A DNA stretch of 64,000 nucleotides from Ophthalmolycus amberensis. Its lineage: Eukaryota > Chordata > Actinopteri > Perciformes > Zoarcidae. Of the stretch, positions 21,768 to 36,500 are shown piece by piece. The DNA is taken from NCBI GenBank assembly GCA_024529925.1, contig JAFEUB010000794.1, forward strand, positions 565,501 through 629,500. The letters are read 5' to 3'. Below the pieces are notes generated by a model that saw only the letters and a list, made by a program, of their open reading frames with translations, was not told where the DNA came from and searched no databases. Positions within the stretch are counted from its first letter, which is position 1, and each line of letters starts with the position of its first letter. A program made the position numbers and the translations under genes.

Positions 21768-24700
21768 AATTAATTTAACAATATATATATATTTATGTAT
21801 TGTATTGAAAAATGGGGTTTTCTCTCCTCCATCGACATGATTAGTGCCTCCGATTCCTCATAGCTTAAATGAAATGTCTTTATTTGTCCATTATATCAAA
21901 TTAGCTAACCATTGACACGTGAGAGCCACTGATATTATGGCATGTCAATCTTGAATAACCTACCTGTACATTCTGATCAAAGATACATGCAGTCACATGT
22001 ACATTCTAAAGATAGATATGGGCATGAGAGGACAAGTGCTGATTGACGAATCACATTTACAGATATTTAGGATTTCTTTCGACAATAGGACTGAGTAAGG
22101 ATGGGACACACCCGTGACTTTAGGAATTGCTTCTGTGATTGGAAGGTAGGATTTAAATAATGAAACTTTTAATCAGGCTACATAATGTGTAATGATAATT
22201 ACTGTACAAGAGGCAAAAAAATGTAAATGCAGGTTGATATAAGTTTAAGTCAATACTAAACTCATATTGGTCCAATTTGTTATATATGTCATTGACCATC
22301 AGTGCTGATAAATGCCAATGCTCGTTTGGCCTTTGAGACTTAAAAGTATCAATTTTTTGCCATCAAAATAAGTACGACATCTATTTGTATTTTGTCCTTC
22401 TGGTATGATTTTATACAAGTATTTAGCTGCAGCATTGTCATTGTTTTTAGCTGTGTGTGTACCAATAACAAGTAGACGTGAACAAAGCCATTTGTTCTTG
22501 TTAACTTGTCACACAGACAAATTAATGTACACTAAAATTGCAGGTTTCCCAGACTCAGCTGGGTTGTATTCTTATGGGGTGTAAATGTACATAGTTGCGA
22601 CACAGCTTACCTGCAGTTATTCATCACACAATGATTTTCTGTCTGTATATTTATTTATGGCTTTTAATAATGAATAAAGGGGAATGTGTCAGGTTGAAAG
22701 ATGGTCCAAGGAGCCAAGTATTTAAGCTGCAGTTTGTACACGTTGGGCTTTATTGAGACCATGAGTTAAGTCAGAAAAGACGAGCTACATTTGTTCTGTG
22801 CCCAACCCACTCTGTCCTGGAGTGCAGGAGAAGATGCACAGCCTCCTTCCAGATGCAAATCATACTCATCACTTCAACACTTGAGGTGACGAATATGATG
22901 ACTCTGATTTACGTACGCAAGGCTCCGCTCATTAACGGCACGCTTGGGGGTGACACTGATCAATCTCAGAATGAAGTGAGAACTTGGTAAACCATATCTC
23001 CATGGAAATTAATGACTCAGGTGTGGAAGTGTCTTTTGGGACGCTCTGCATAAGCAGGTTTGAACGCGCCTGAGGGTTATGAGACTTCTTTTATTCAAAG
23101 CAACAAGTTGGGCAAAAGAAGAGTCTGAGTACAGTTTGGAAAGATATGAGGCAACCTTCGGTAATATCTTTCTAAGGGAGTGCTGTTAATACGTGTCACG
23201 ACAAGACTGCGTCAGGTTCAGTTGATTAGTCCTCCAGAATGCCGCTCCACTCTCGTCAAATCTCCTGGAGATTTAAGACTGAACCAAATCCACCTTCAAT
23301 ATTACTCAGTTTTCCATCTCACTTTGCCTGGTTGCCTTAGAAAACACATCAGGGTTTGTGCTTGCTACTGTATCTGCTTTTTCTGTCCATCTTTTCTGGG
23401 TGGCAGAAATTGGTGCAAGACAGAACATGCTTAACAATACTGTCATCTCTGAGTGGCCTTACTGGCCAGTCAAATGACATGGTTGTGGTCCTGCTCTTAC
23501 GGTATCTAATTTGTGCTTGTATCTGTGTGAAATCAACATTAATTTCATTAAGGCAGCAGTTAATTACACAATTAGTTGTATTATATGAGTCAAGCAGCGC
23601 TTAAAAAGTGCATTTTAGAGATGGGATTTGTTGGGATATCAAATACAGCAAAGGTGAGGTAGAAATACTCATTAATGATTTAATGCACCCAAATATTTAC
23701 CAAGGCTGCAACCCAATCCGTTAGAAAATGTTTGCTGATGAAATACAAATACATTTTGTAAAAATATGAATCGTGACTTTGGTGATCATTTGGTGTCATT
23801 GTCATTGCTGCAGACTTGTTTAAAATATGTGTGACATTCCTCAGACACTGAAACACAAAGGCAGCACATCCAAAGCTTTCATATTAGGTTTTGATTTGGT
23901 CGTTTACTGGTGAAGACATCTAGACATTGAGGTTGAAACGAGGCTGAAAATGAAAACTATAAAATCTTGGGTCTCAGCTGGCACTTCTTACACCATCTGT
24001 GTGGATTCCCCTCTTAAAACGGTAAATGTATATTGTTTAGGGTTATTGCCACTGTACTGAAATGGCTTTCATGTCACATGCGTCAGTATACTTAATAGTA
24101 ATTGCTAATTTCTGCTTTGCCTGGCATTTCAAGAGATCGTTTTTCTTTGTATGATGCTGCTCTCTTTCACGACAGAAAATGAAATACTGATCATGACAGC
24201 TGTGGTGAAATGTTAAAGTTGTCATTATGATGACACAAGTAGGGCTCTTTTTAACTTCAGCTCATATTTTATTCCCGCAGTCAGACTACATAGTCATTTT
24301 CTTATAGTCTTGGCTCTGTCACCCCGTCCCTAACCATTCTAAGAAGAAAATTCTTGGGAGCATCCACCTGTCTCCTCTCCTTTCATTCCTTGAAATAAAT
24401 AACTTCCTGCCTCTTAAATTTGTCTTGGCCCTCACCTGAAACTTCTTAAAATACTTAACTAAATATATAAAACATTACAGTGTTATTGCCGGCCATTCAA
24501 TACAATCAGACTTCTTTTTACAACCAGAGGAGTCGCCCCATGAGGGCTATTTAAAAGACTTCAAGTTTATCTGGCATTGGCTTCACCCAGAGGTTGCTGC
24601 CTGGTCAGGATCAGTTTGGAAACCTATAAAATGCTATTCATCTATAAGTCACTATGTTTGGCATACGCCAGTGAGCACACATTTACAACCTAAATGCTAC

Positions 24701-27444
24701 TAAAAAAGAAGATATATACCAAAATAGAAAAGTCACAAAACCAAATAAACCCAAGATTGTGACAGCTGCTCTCCAATTGGGGACAGTACCAGTAAAGGAT
24801 TACGTTTCAGTCCCTGGCCCATCTCCAGTTCTTTATTTAGTCTCACCTGAAAGGGTTCATTCTTGTATCTCCTTTCCGATGACAAGGTTGGCCTTTTCTT
24901 CTCTGTGAAGCTGAGAATGAAAGAAATGCATGCATCAGATCTGCTCCAGAACTCCAGAGATTTCACTGACCTTTAGAGATGCAACAGAGGAAGCAAGGAC
25001 CATGCCTTGAAGTTCAAATGCATCACTTTGAGCTCTTAAAGATGCTTGGGCAGTTAAAGATTGGCTGTCAGCAGAATTGATTAAACAACATGCGATCAAA
25101 ATACATTGTAGCCTCACATGGTAACAGATTTTCTCACAAATTACTCTAGAAAGTTTCAAATAGAAGCTTAATTTCTTGATGAAAAATAGAAATTATCCTG
25201 TTTTTCATTGCAGACATGACAACAAAATGCTGGTCTGTTTGTAAAATGTCAAACATGTTCTTCTTTGCTTTGAAACAGTCAATCAAAATAAGAACAGTCT
25301 TGTGAAAATAGTCTTGTCAAATATTTCCACTTCAATGACAAAACAATAGGTCCATTTTTAAGGTATTCAGCAGCAGCAACAAGAATGCCTCCAAAAAATC
25401 AGCTATATGGGGGTTCCACAGCCTGCTGTGTTATGTTGTTTAAACACCTCAACTTTTCACAGCGACGCACACGCAAGAGGTAATTGAGTTATCCTAGTTT
25501 GCAGCTCCATAAGGCGTGATTGTCTAATTTAGAGGTGTAACAGCAAAAGTACAACAAGGAGAATAATAAATTGTCTGCTCTCAGGGAATTCTAGTTAAGG
25601 CAATATTATTACGGGTCAACAGTGAAGTTTAGCTTTCAGGGCATCTTCATTGGCTAACATAAGGCAACTTCTGCTGAAGAAGCGAAGCCTTAAGGACAAG
25701 ATTAAGTTCTGGCTGCAAATGCTGAGGTTGCTGCCGTAAGCAATTAAAATAACCTAAAAAAGGACAAATGAAAGCTTTACAGCATTGCAAGGAAATTCTA
25801 TAGGTATTATACAATTCCAAAAGCTGATCTACTTACAGTAAAATCCCTTCATAGATTACAAAAAATCTATGTGTGTGTATTTTCTATTTCTACTAAAAGT
25901 GCTGCTAAAAATTCTGTAATAACATCAAACCTACATCCACCACTGCTGCAAAACATCCTTGTGTGAGAAAACTGGGGATTAAATGCACCCTGTATCTGCC
26001 AAAACAACTACCTCCCTCACCAGTAAAGGTATCACAAGGCAGAGACTACTTCCAAAAAAGAAAATCTAATGGTGCAAAATAAGACAAAGCTTGCTGGGAG
26101 TAGTCCCACGTGTATTTGTATTACTCAGGATTGTGTTTGAGGACCTTAACAGAGGACATCAGACTCATACATCTACAGGACCATCAACAGGAAGCATTTT
26201 TCACTCGCCAAGCTAATCCAATTTCCTTGGTGCTTAATGTTTTGTATGTCACCACAGTTATCAGTGGACCAAGGCAAACATAAACAGTGCTGCAAATAGA
26301 AATAAATTGTTCTAATGCTTTTATTTCTAACAGTGGGAGGGTTGAGCATTTGATTCGTTTCACAACAGTAAGGTCTTAGATGGCCCATGCTCATGTATCG
26401 GCCGTTAGAAAAACATGAAACAATGAGGAAATTATCTGATGTTTTAAGTTTGCATATTGCAAAATTGCTCCTCTGCAAGCTAATTTGACCAGGAGCTTCT
26501 CTGTAACTCCAGTACATCAGGACATGCCAAAGCTGCGTTAGTTATGCTATTTTAATCCGTGAATTTGTATTTTTAAATGCTGCATGCAAGCGACTACACA
26601 TAAGGGTAGATGCATAAAGAGATGAGGACAGAGAGAAGTAGAGAGAAGTGTTTATTGAAAACACATCAGCTACACTGTCATCTCTAAAGTCGGAAAGCAT
26701 GACTGAGTATAAATGAAGGCAGTTAATTGAGTTGAGCAAGCATGATATTTAAGGGCTATTTTGTTTTTACACTGTGACAGAGTGACTTACAATGGCAGTG
26801 ATCCAAACATTGGCTTCTTTTGGTTGTATGTTTGTCTACGTTCTTGTGACTCATTTTATCTTAAAGTAGACCTGTTGAGGTGTTCTCTACGGGAAATAAC
26901 TTTATGACTTTGGGTCAGTTAATACTCAGTGCTCATTACTGAATAAATCCAGGAGGAAGTCTGGTAGCGTTGGCAGGAAAACTGTGCTGAAACTGTAAGA
27001 AGTGCTGTCTTTTCACTCACATGGAGTAAGTAGATAATGATTTTTTTTTTGTGATTAACTGTTCCCAGTAACACAAGCCCTCAATGACTTGACTAATAGG
27101 AACATTAAACACCACCTGACAGGCTGGCTGTGCCAGGAGATACTGCAGCTCGTATGATATTATTAACCGATCTTCAAGACGTTGTATGCGAAAGCACAAC
27201 TATGTGGCTGTTAAGTTACGAAGACGTGTTGGTGATTCATTTATATCATGAGTATCGTGGAATAACACTAAATCACTTCATCAATTAAAAGACACATGCA
27301 GATGTTATTAAATGTTTAGATATGCTCACACAAAGTTGTATGCATCCAACGCTCAGTTGTCAGTTTAATAGGTATACAGGTCTTACCTACCTTCTACATT
27401 ATAGTGTTCAGTTTTTGTTGAAACTGATTCAACTTTAAAATCAT

Positions 27445-27597
27445 CATGGAGGCTGCAGTTTGTGGGGCTGTTGTATTGTATTGGGGTATGCTGATTTTTT
27501 CCACCCCATTCATATCAATGAATGTAGGCTACATAACAGAATCACCTCTCTGTATAATGCAATACAGTTCAAAGGCACCACAAACTACCTCCATCAA
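27445..27597. mobile_element. About 150-bp MITE with degenerate inverted ends
   Basis: Left end ATGGAGGCTGCAGTTTGTGG and right end CCACAAACTACCTCCAT are inverted copies with small differences; the inverted similarity continues toward GTATTG on each side. No ORF of note. Family unassigned. Confidence 0.55.
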
Positions 27598-30500
27598 GGT
27601 AAGATATATTCCAGGACTAAGATTACAAACTGACAACTGAGTGTAATGTAAATATAAGTAAACATCTCTCCTGTCCTCATGATGATATTAATATAAATGC
27701 GTCACTAGGCATTACAAATACATCGTTATTTATCTCATTATCATTTATTCTCCTCAATATTGCACCTGACTTAACCTTAACTTTAAAGTTAAAACATGGT
27801 GGATTGGGGGTTCTGAAACCTTAATCAATTAATTGAATTAACGGCAATAAAGTTTAAAAAAGTTTTTGCATCACCCCAAAGAAACTATATACTTTATCCA
27901 AATAAGAAACATTTCTCTGAGGAATATCTCTTTCGCTGGAGTTGAGTGCATTTGTGACACTGCATCAAAGTCAGTGTATGAAACAAACCATATTAATGGG
28001 TTTTTATTAAGATAAACACAGGACATTTACATTGAAAATATAACTGCACAGATGATTTGTTATCTGCTCCCACCTGTACGCCAACTACACATTCAAACAC
28101 TAGGAATATCAGTTTGATATTAAAACACAGACGGAGTGGATGTGTTATTAGACAATACAAGTGTAATTAATGGAGTTGGCTCCAACCACCTAAATCCCCT
28201 GAACTCTTTGCCTTCAGTTCATTTTTCTGTTGCCTCGCGAAGACTCTTCTCCTCCTGATGATGAGCGAGTGATTCCTGCTGTTGTCATAAATAACACTAA
28301 GCTCTCATGGATGACATCCAAGTCGACTTCATATCAGCAATTGTTACAGAAACATCCTGCCTTGGCAAACAGCTGGGAAAAATTCATCATTTTCTATTGC
28401 TCTTCCTCCCCACCCCGCTTCACCCCATTAGCCTCTGTCACACCATGCATTTAGTTCAAGGATTATTAATCAGGAAAATCTTTTTCCAATAGAAAGTCAC
28501 TCTAGTGCTGCAGTATTTTCATGTAAGATGATAGAAATCAACAAATATTCAATTATATCTAATATCAGCAAACATAATCTCTTATTGTCACATTTTAAGA
28601 ATGCGTGTAACCACTTTGTCTATTGGATTCAGAAAAAATGCAAAAACAAAAATATGAATTTAACATTATCTACAGTTAATTTAACCACCCATAAAAATGA
28701 TGATCTTGTTTTATTGCATTGTTTTTTTTTCTTTTTCATGTCTATTATTTTGTTTTATTGATATATGATAAATTAATTTAAAAACATATATTCTATTTGC
28801 AATGCATCTTGTATGTAAAGAAAAGTAATAATTTTACAATCCCCTCCAAAGATGAAGTAAGTAAAGTTTCCTGATGATAAAAATGGTGAAACATACATTT
28901 GTCAATATTGTAAATACAGTTCAAAGTAACTCAAACCATGCAAGTTATTCAATATTTTGGCACAAGTAAATAGTGTTTTTATTCAGAAATCCTTGAAGCC
29001 TTATTGGAGCCTCAGAACACAATCAATAGTTCATTTTTCAAAATTCCATATGTGAGGAATTTAGTTGCAAGGAATGAATCATGTCAAAATGCTGTGTCAT
29101 TATTCTCATTGCATTGCACTGATAATCTGTTTTTCTCACATTTCACTCTAATATTGGGCATAATCGTCTTGTTGAGACTCAACAACATTTTAACAGGTTT
29201 GTTGTCGTTCTATATTTCCTGTTTACACACTTTTAATTGCTTCGACTGTAAAGATGCGACTCAAATAAACATTATTTCAAAAGATTACAAGCTTTAGAAT
29301 TTCGTCAACAATGACCCTCTGTTGGGCTGAGTTGCCTTTAAAGAACAGAAAGAGCATTTAAAACCTTCAGAAACACCTATGCTCCTCTAGCTTATGGAAG
29401 GCAATTATTACTTTGTCGCTGTGAATCACAGTGAAGACAGAAATAATGGATTTCATTTCACTGATTAATTATGGTGAAGGAAACTTAATTGCTTGAGTGC
29501 TCCATTTTAGACAATTCCTTTTTAAGAAGTTGGATCTATTCATTGCAAATGGGCTGGTACACAGATTCACAAATTGATTTAAATAATGAAATATTTTGCA
29601 CTTAGCACTATAGGTGGTCTATACAAAGTAAGTCTTCTAGCATTTTTGGTCTTTTGTGTGACTTTTGAAGTGTATGACCTCAGTCTGTACTAAATGTAGT
29701 TTACATTACATCTCACTTCATAGGATTACACTCACACAGACAACGTACTGCAGATACAAAAGACTTGCTGTAAACTGAAACGATTCCGGTATGTTCCATG
29801 TCAAAACATCAATTGGTCAGCGAAGTTATTGCTAATAATAGGAAGATAAACTCAACCCTGGTCATTGATGTACAAAGCATCATAAGGTTTGTCCAGGGTA
29901 CTGATTTAATTTAGTGCAGACCAGTCCCCAAGACAGCTATTTGAGGGTACAGCATTCAGATAGTTTGCCAGTAAACTGCTCTGAAGTCAGACCACTCGGT
30001 GACTTGGAGTGCCTTCTTTTGGTCATAGAGCCTTGAATTTATCTCCAGTTAAGAGATCACTACTGTCAACCCTGTCTCCTAGATATTATAGTATATGGTG
30101 AACTATCTATGTAGATGTAGGGGGTAATATTTTGCATCCGTGCTTTGAACACACAACAACTGAGAAAACGGTGACATTCATTGTGTAATTCTGCTACAAT
30201 GTAACAATGTTTATATCAAAACTGTCCCAAAAAACTGTTAATTGGGTTGCTGCTGAGCAGGCTATCATGGATGAGTTGTGCAGTGACAGCAGCCATTAAG
30301 TTGTGTACAGAGAGCACCAGGCTGGCTGTAGGCCTCCAGGGAGATATGTCAGAGCCTTTTAGTGGAAGAGGAGAAGAGTGATAGAGCACCCCACCCTCAT
30401 GTATCTCCCACTCAATGAGCAGCCAGACCACTTAAAGAATGCCAATGATTGGCAGCCCGAAATCTACAAACTGCTTATTGTGCTGCTAAAATCTATGAAT

Positions 30501-31380
30501 AATACATGCTCGGCAAAAGGGGATGTTGCAGTGTCTTAAAATGAACCCATGTATCAATAGCTATGGCACACACCTTTGAGGTTAATAAATATTCCGTTGG
30601 TACTGCTTTTATAGTGATTCTTTTTATGGATCTGTGGTTTTCCTTTGTGTTGTTGGCCACTTTTTGTTTGTGGCTGTTGTAATAAAGTGGCAGTTTGAGC
30701 TGCTACAATTGCAAGGGGTGATGGTGCAAAATGCTGAGGAAAGAAAGAATATATTGAACGACATAAATTTAAAAAAATGGTAAAATAGTGAATGTGTCTC
30801 AATTGTGACTATTTACTAACGATAACGGCAAAAGTCCTTGGAAATAACTGGCTCCTTTTACCATTTTGCAATCCAATAACTTACCATTTACATGTCAAAC
30901 TCAATTGTCAATGTGGAATAGCATTAATGGAGGTATACAAAATGACAGATTAGGGTGTAAGGGTGTTTGAGGCAACACGTAGCGTCTATCAGTTTGAACA
31001 AAAGACTGAAGCAATACCTCCACAGTATTGAAAATTGTGGTCTTGTTGCAGATTCAGACAATATTTTTCCACTGAAATACATAAAAAGTGTCAGCAACCC
31101 AGTCTGTAGGTTGTTAAATTGCCTTCTACTGTGTATGAGTGATATTTTTGTGCCCCGCAAGATGTGGCTGGAAAGCACTCACATAACGTTTTAATCGGAT
31201 CCAAATCAACCAAATTGTACCCTCTCTCTCATGATGGCAGGGGGTGGTACTTCCTTGCACCTATACAATGTCATATTAAAGGTGGGAGTGAGAACAAAAA
31301 TACAAACAAATGGTAATGCCTTCATGTATGTTGTTCCGGAGTAGCTATTGGAATGCAAAACAGCAGCACAGCACAGCACG

Positions 31381-31384
<4 letters not shown>
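27598..31384. other. Intergenic, nothing firm
   Basis: AT-rich. The 28190-28470 segment is less AT-rich and could be a conserved non-coding element. No gene supported. Confidence 0.5.

Positions 31385-31457
<73 letters not shown>
31385..31457. repeat. Long (CA)n microsatellite
   Basis: About 36 uninterrupted CA units, followed by CGCGTAAACACACACACA. It creates spurious Val/Cys-rich frames on the minus strand. Confidence 0.98.
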
Positions 31458-31459
<2 letters not shown>

Positions 31460-33491
31460 GTAAACACACACACAGGTGATTAGTATGCTGGTAATATCCA
31501 TACTCTTAAGGTCATTAGAACCGATAAACACATGCAGCACATTTGCAGAATCCTTAATGCCGAATTGTCTGCTTTCTCTCAGGGCAGAGGCAGCTGTGAA
31601 ATGTTCCTTAACAGGCCCAAGTCTCATAATATTTCCATTTAAATGCCAGGACAAAGAATACTAAACTGCAGTGTTATTCAGAAAGAGGAGCAGTCTTTAG
31701 GCTGACAAGATTAGCTTCTTTATCCTCTGCCTCCTACTCCACTCCCTGTGTCAGTGTGCCTAAATAAGCCTTTCCTCAAGCTTTTTTCAAGAGACATGCT
31801 AAACTGTGGATTGTGCTCAGCACCCTGAGGCAACACGAGAGCCAACCCCCACCATTATTGTGTCACATTTGAGCATTCTGAAGAATCACTGCACAGTTCC
31901 AATTATCTGAATTTGATCTTCCACGTTAACAGGTTACGACCTAATGAGAAGCTGAATGATCTGCCCAAGACATTTCTCAAATTGCTTGTATGCATTTGGC
32001 AATGCACTCATGTCATTTAGGTTAGGTGTAATTTGTTGGTGCTGGCAAGTCAATGCACTAACCCTTTTGAGACTCTACATGAATCCATATGAAATGTAAT
32101 CCTCCCCCAACATGAGCAGCACTGTGAGAAATATGCACGGATCACAATGAAATGTAAAATATGTGTTCGAAGTCTCCTAAGTTAAATCCTGTCTCTCCAT
32201 CCTACTACTGCACCACATGTTGTATATGTTTCATTTCCACATAGAAATATCTTCTATAATCTTTTTCCACAATGAAAAATAAAACTTTTCAAATATATTT
32301 AAGAGCAGCGATTCCCCTGGAAATCACACAGTATGTGTCTTAGATCACAGGTCACCACTAGAATACCCAGCTTTGAATTGCACTGAATTTCCCCAGTTCA
32401 AATTGAATTGACCTGTTGTTGGGTGGACACATAGCCTTTGACTTGCGTCTCCAGCTTGGTTTGAGACCTCTGAAATGCCGCCCACATCGCAGGTATTTTC
32501 AGGTCAAATGGGTCTGGTGTTGTTTCCTCAGCTGGAAAAACAACTTAGCTAATCAGAGCTTTGTGGCATCAGTATTAACAATGGGTATAGGTCATCTTCC
32601 AGAGCCAGACATTACAAACAAAAGCGACAATGGCTCTGGAGGAGATTGACGCAGCTATATAGGACGTTGTAACACCTTCCAATACAAACGATAACATCTC
32701 TTAAATGAATATATCTCATGAGGCAAAATACAGCTACGCTACAGAACAAATTGAGAAGGATCTTCAACAGATATGGGATATTTATAAGGCATGGTTACCT
32801 TCAATGAGTACAGACAAACTACACTACATGCTCATCCACCACCCCAACCTGAATGGAGACATTGGAAGTAAAATGTTGTGCAGCCATGTCACCCAATGTG
32901 AACATTATATCTAGTGGTGAAATTTAGCCTGGGCAACCATGTAGTGGTTTTAACTCAGGAAAATAATTGTTGCGCTTGCAAAAGAGCCTAAATTACAATA
33001 AACAACCAAATATGTGGTTTGTCCATTGGCTCTAGAACGACACACAGAAGTGATTTCTGATATGATGCCTCTACAGGCAGGAAACCATAATTTGTCTGAG
33101 CCTTCTAAAACTTTTACAATATATTGATGTTCAGTTTCAACACCATGGATGAAGTTCACTTAGTTTTAGGGACAGAAATGACATGGTTTAGGTTTAGGAA
33201 AAGAGAATGATGTGGTTAAAAAATAACAGTAACTTGATTACAATAATAAACATGTGGTTTGACTTATGAAGCGATCGTGGGCATGCTTTAAACTAAACGT
33301 TAAATGTTGCTTGGAAATGAAAAAGTAACAGCTGTTACCCCTTCCCCTTTTGCTCCCGTCATAATTGCCGTAAACTGTTTTGGATCAAACGATTGGTAGC
33401 CTACTGTTGTTCCTGTTGAGAGGACAGTCTCCTAATTGGGGCAACAAGTGGACTCTGTGGTCAGCGTTGGCACTAACGATAAAGTAGAAAT
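31458..33491. other. Intergenic with weak repeat traces
   Basis: ATGGTTTAGGTTTAGGAAAAG (33183-33203) resembles a fish repeat built on GGTTTAGG; a similar GGTTAGGTTTAG is at 44660. Otherwise no gene or clear element. Confidence 0.45.
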
Positions 33492-33557
33492 CTTGGCCTT
33501 GGTTCTTTCTGCGTGGGGTTTGCATGTTCTCCTGTGTGCATGAGGGTTGTCCTCTAC
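33492..33557 (+). repeat. Fragment of common fish repeat (GTTTGCATGTTCTCC core)
   Basis: TTGGTTCTTTCTGCGTGGGG followed by TTTGCATGTTCTCCTGTGTG matches, from memory, a core found in very many teleost loci. Flanks are too decayed to give ends. Confidence 0.55.
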
Positions 33558-36500
33558 TTGCAATTGAGCTAACCAGTGTTTCACTGTCTTTTACTCTTTG
33601 CATGTTGTGATCATCTTTTTGCAGGGAAATTCAGCGGCATACATGACATGTTTCTCAAACTATTCACTTTCGGGTGGATATTGCATTTTACTTGAGTTTA
33701 GAATTAATTGCTTCCAAATTAACAATTCTAAAAGTAAATTTCAACTCTAGTTTTGATCATAGTTTTACACAAGATTTCATTTTAACAATAACTTTGATGG
33801 ATAGCAGTTGCACATGAAGTGGTGGCGACACATACCGGTATGTTTGATTTCACCCGAGCAAGAACTGAAAAGGCTTGTGCAAGAGGGTGTACTCTATATT
33901 TGGTGGCATGACTTGTCACATGGCTAAAAATACAAAACTCACCAGACATATTAGTAATTGCTCTGTCCTAGGATATAAGCCCTTTTAAAACCTGCCTTTA
34001 CAGGGGAGTGGACTGCACAGCAGCTCCACTGACCTACCTACAAAATGTGTTGACCTCTATCTCGGGTACCAGCCATCACAAATATTTGGCCTTCAAGAAA
34101 TGACAGAAAAAGAGAGAAGTGGGGATTTTCACATTACTGCAGCTCTCATGGAGGTGGAAGTCACAACAAGTGTTCATTTCCTTGATCCCATCACTCTCCA
34201 CTATTACATCTAAGGACCAGTCAATAATGTGCTCTGACTCTCACAGTCAGATTAGTAGAAGAGGCCCTCAACAATACTGGAACACTGCTGGAAGACTGCT
34301 GTCTTCCAGTTATTTTGGTATGTTAGCAAACTGCTTTTTTCACATATCCAGCAAACAAGGAGCAAAAAAAACATCCTTAGAAAAACGTCTGGGTGTTTAG
34401 CTGCAAGGTGTTCAACCTTCTTCACCAGTTACTTGCTAACTCGTCTGTCTGCTGTTTGGAGAAGGGCAGATAGCTAACAGTGGGTTGATCTGAACTTGCT
34501 CTCCGTTTTCAGCTGCTGCTGGACACAGGGTTGGCGAGAGTGGTGTATTCTGAACCATACAGAACATTTAATGACTTTAAATCAACACACTGCAGTTTAA
34601 AGTTGGAGAATTATTTGTTGGTTCATCATTGAGAGCAATACCTTACTTATTATTAGTTTGAACCATAAGCTCACAGGCCGTTAGCCTGCTATTTCTTTTT
34701 CATGTTGTCTTTGTGTCCAAAAACTGACACACCAGGCACTTCTTGGTAAAGTTCAAGATTGAAGTTCAATCTACTTATTTCCCTACACAAATGAATGTTT
34801 GTTGATGATTATGTGCTGGCTGACATTTCATAACTGGCTTACTTGGCTACAGTGTTTAATTAGTAATGCTGTGTTTGACACCGAGGTTGAAGCATTTGCA
34901 TGACAGTGTTTGACAAGCATTGGTTCTTTTGGCTCTCTTAGCTTTTAACACTGAATTCTGTCAACACACAGTGCTCCAGTAGCTCTTAGTCCCAGACCCG
35001 ATATTGAGGTCATCTGCCTCAACGGGTATCATTACAAATTGGTATCTCCCCTCCCACATATCCATGAAGCTGGCTGCTGAAAAGGTTAACATAATTATTC
35101 AACACCTGAAATATTGGGATCAATAAGTAAAGTTCATTGCAAGAGGGAAAAACAAACAATGAAGACTGTAATTGAGGTATACTATGGTATACAACTCAAA
35201 AAATGTAAAGACCATATTTTCAAGTAATCGATGATTATCACACAACACTGTCTGGTCTTTACTAAGTATTTGTAAATGCTCTCCCTTTTGTAATTTTTTA
35301 AAGAACACTTTTCAAGTATTCAAGGTTTTGTATTTTTATGCCAATTTTTGACACATTGACCGTAAAACTGAATTTGTTTTAAAAGCCAACACTTATGTTT
35401 TTGCATTCTACCATTTTGTTTAATTGAGAAATACTTTTCTTTAAGTTTTAAGATTTCTTATTAACAATTTATACATATTGACATATAGTTACTATTACTG
35501 AAATTGAGTATGATGTTGCTATAAAATATAGCAACATAAGATTTCTTTAAAATGCTGCATGGAAATACACCCTTGATACAAATACAAAATAAACAAATTG
35601 TTTCCAATATGCACATTCAAATATTTTGACCTTAACGAAAGGGCACTTATTAGGCGAATCCACTATAAATTACAAGCAGAGAACTTTAAATTTAAAATGT
35701 GCTTTGAGTGCGAAAGTGATTTTTGAGTCTTTTTAGAAAACGCCAAGACGTGATAAAGCATAATTCCCTATTTTTTCTCTAATTACCCCTGTATTTTCTG
35801 AGACAGCCTCGTCCATCACATGGAAGACCAAGATATACTGTATGCTGAGTAGACACATTTCACAAGTCATTTCCCATCCAAATCCCTTGTGTTGTAAAGG
35901 TTTCACTTTGACTTCATGCACACCTGTTTTTAAAGTATACACGTATACTTTCACTCAAGCAGCGCATTTCAGTACCATATACACATATCTGTGTCTGCCT
36001 TAAAGCTCTTTATGGTGAAAAAAATATTCAAATGGCCACAACTTAAAAGAGGAAATCAAATATTGATTCCACTCCACACGAGAGCCCTGATTCTGGAGAG
36101 GCTAGACCACAGGCATCGGATCTTAATCAAGTGTCGGGAGAGATGCATCTGGTGGTCCATTTCCAGCCAAGCTGTTAAGAGAAATGTGTTCTCTCTGCAG
36201 GAAGCACGGGCCCTGTGAGCACTGTGAGCCTCTCATCACAGCCCCATAGGCTGCGCTGCATGGTAAAAGTTGTCACACTGCTTTGGTGACTGAAAAACTT
36301 CTCCAGAGCTCAAGGTGCAACAGTTTCAAAGGTTTTCCGGTTTGTTTGCAATGCAAATGATGTGGGGGCTCTTGAGACTGCCTCGCCCTGAGTGTCAGCA
36401 AGTAATTGTTTCAGTGCTATTTTCCATGTGGTAGGGGTCAACTAGAAACGTTCTCTGGTTATAGATCATGTATATATGTGACTGGTGCGTCTGTCTTGTT

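Larger units (their letters stand above)
19457..27444. other. Long intergenic stretch, mostly featureless
   Basis: No supported gene in about 8 kb. Contains a GA/CA microsatellite (21339-21402), an AT-rich palindrome cluster (21743-21767) and short AT runs. Segments near 22900-23050, 25400-25700 and 26100-26520 are balanced in composition with TAATTA-type motifs and could be conserved non-coding, unproven. Confidence 0.5.

Noticed and set aside
31206..31654. Val/Cys-rich minus-strand frames
   Set aside because: Produced entirely by the (CA)n microsatellite.
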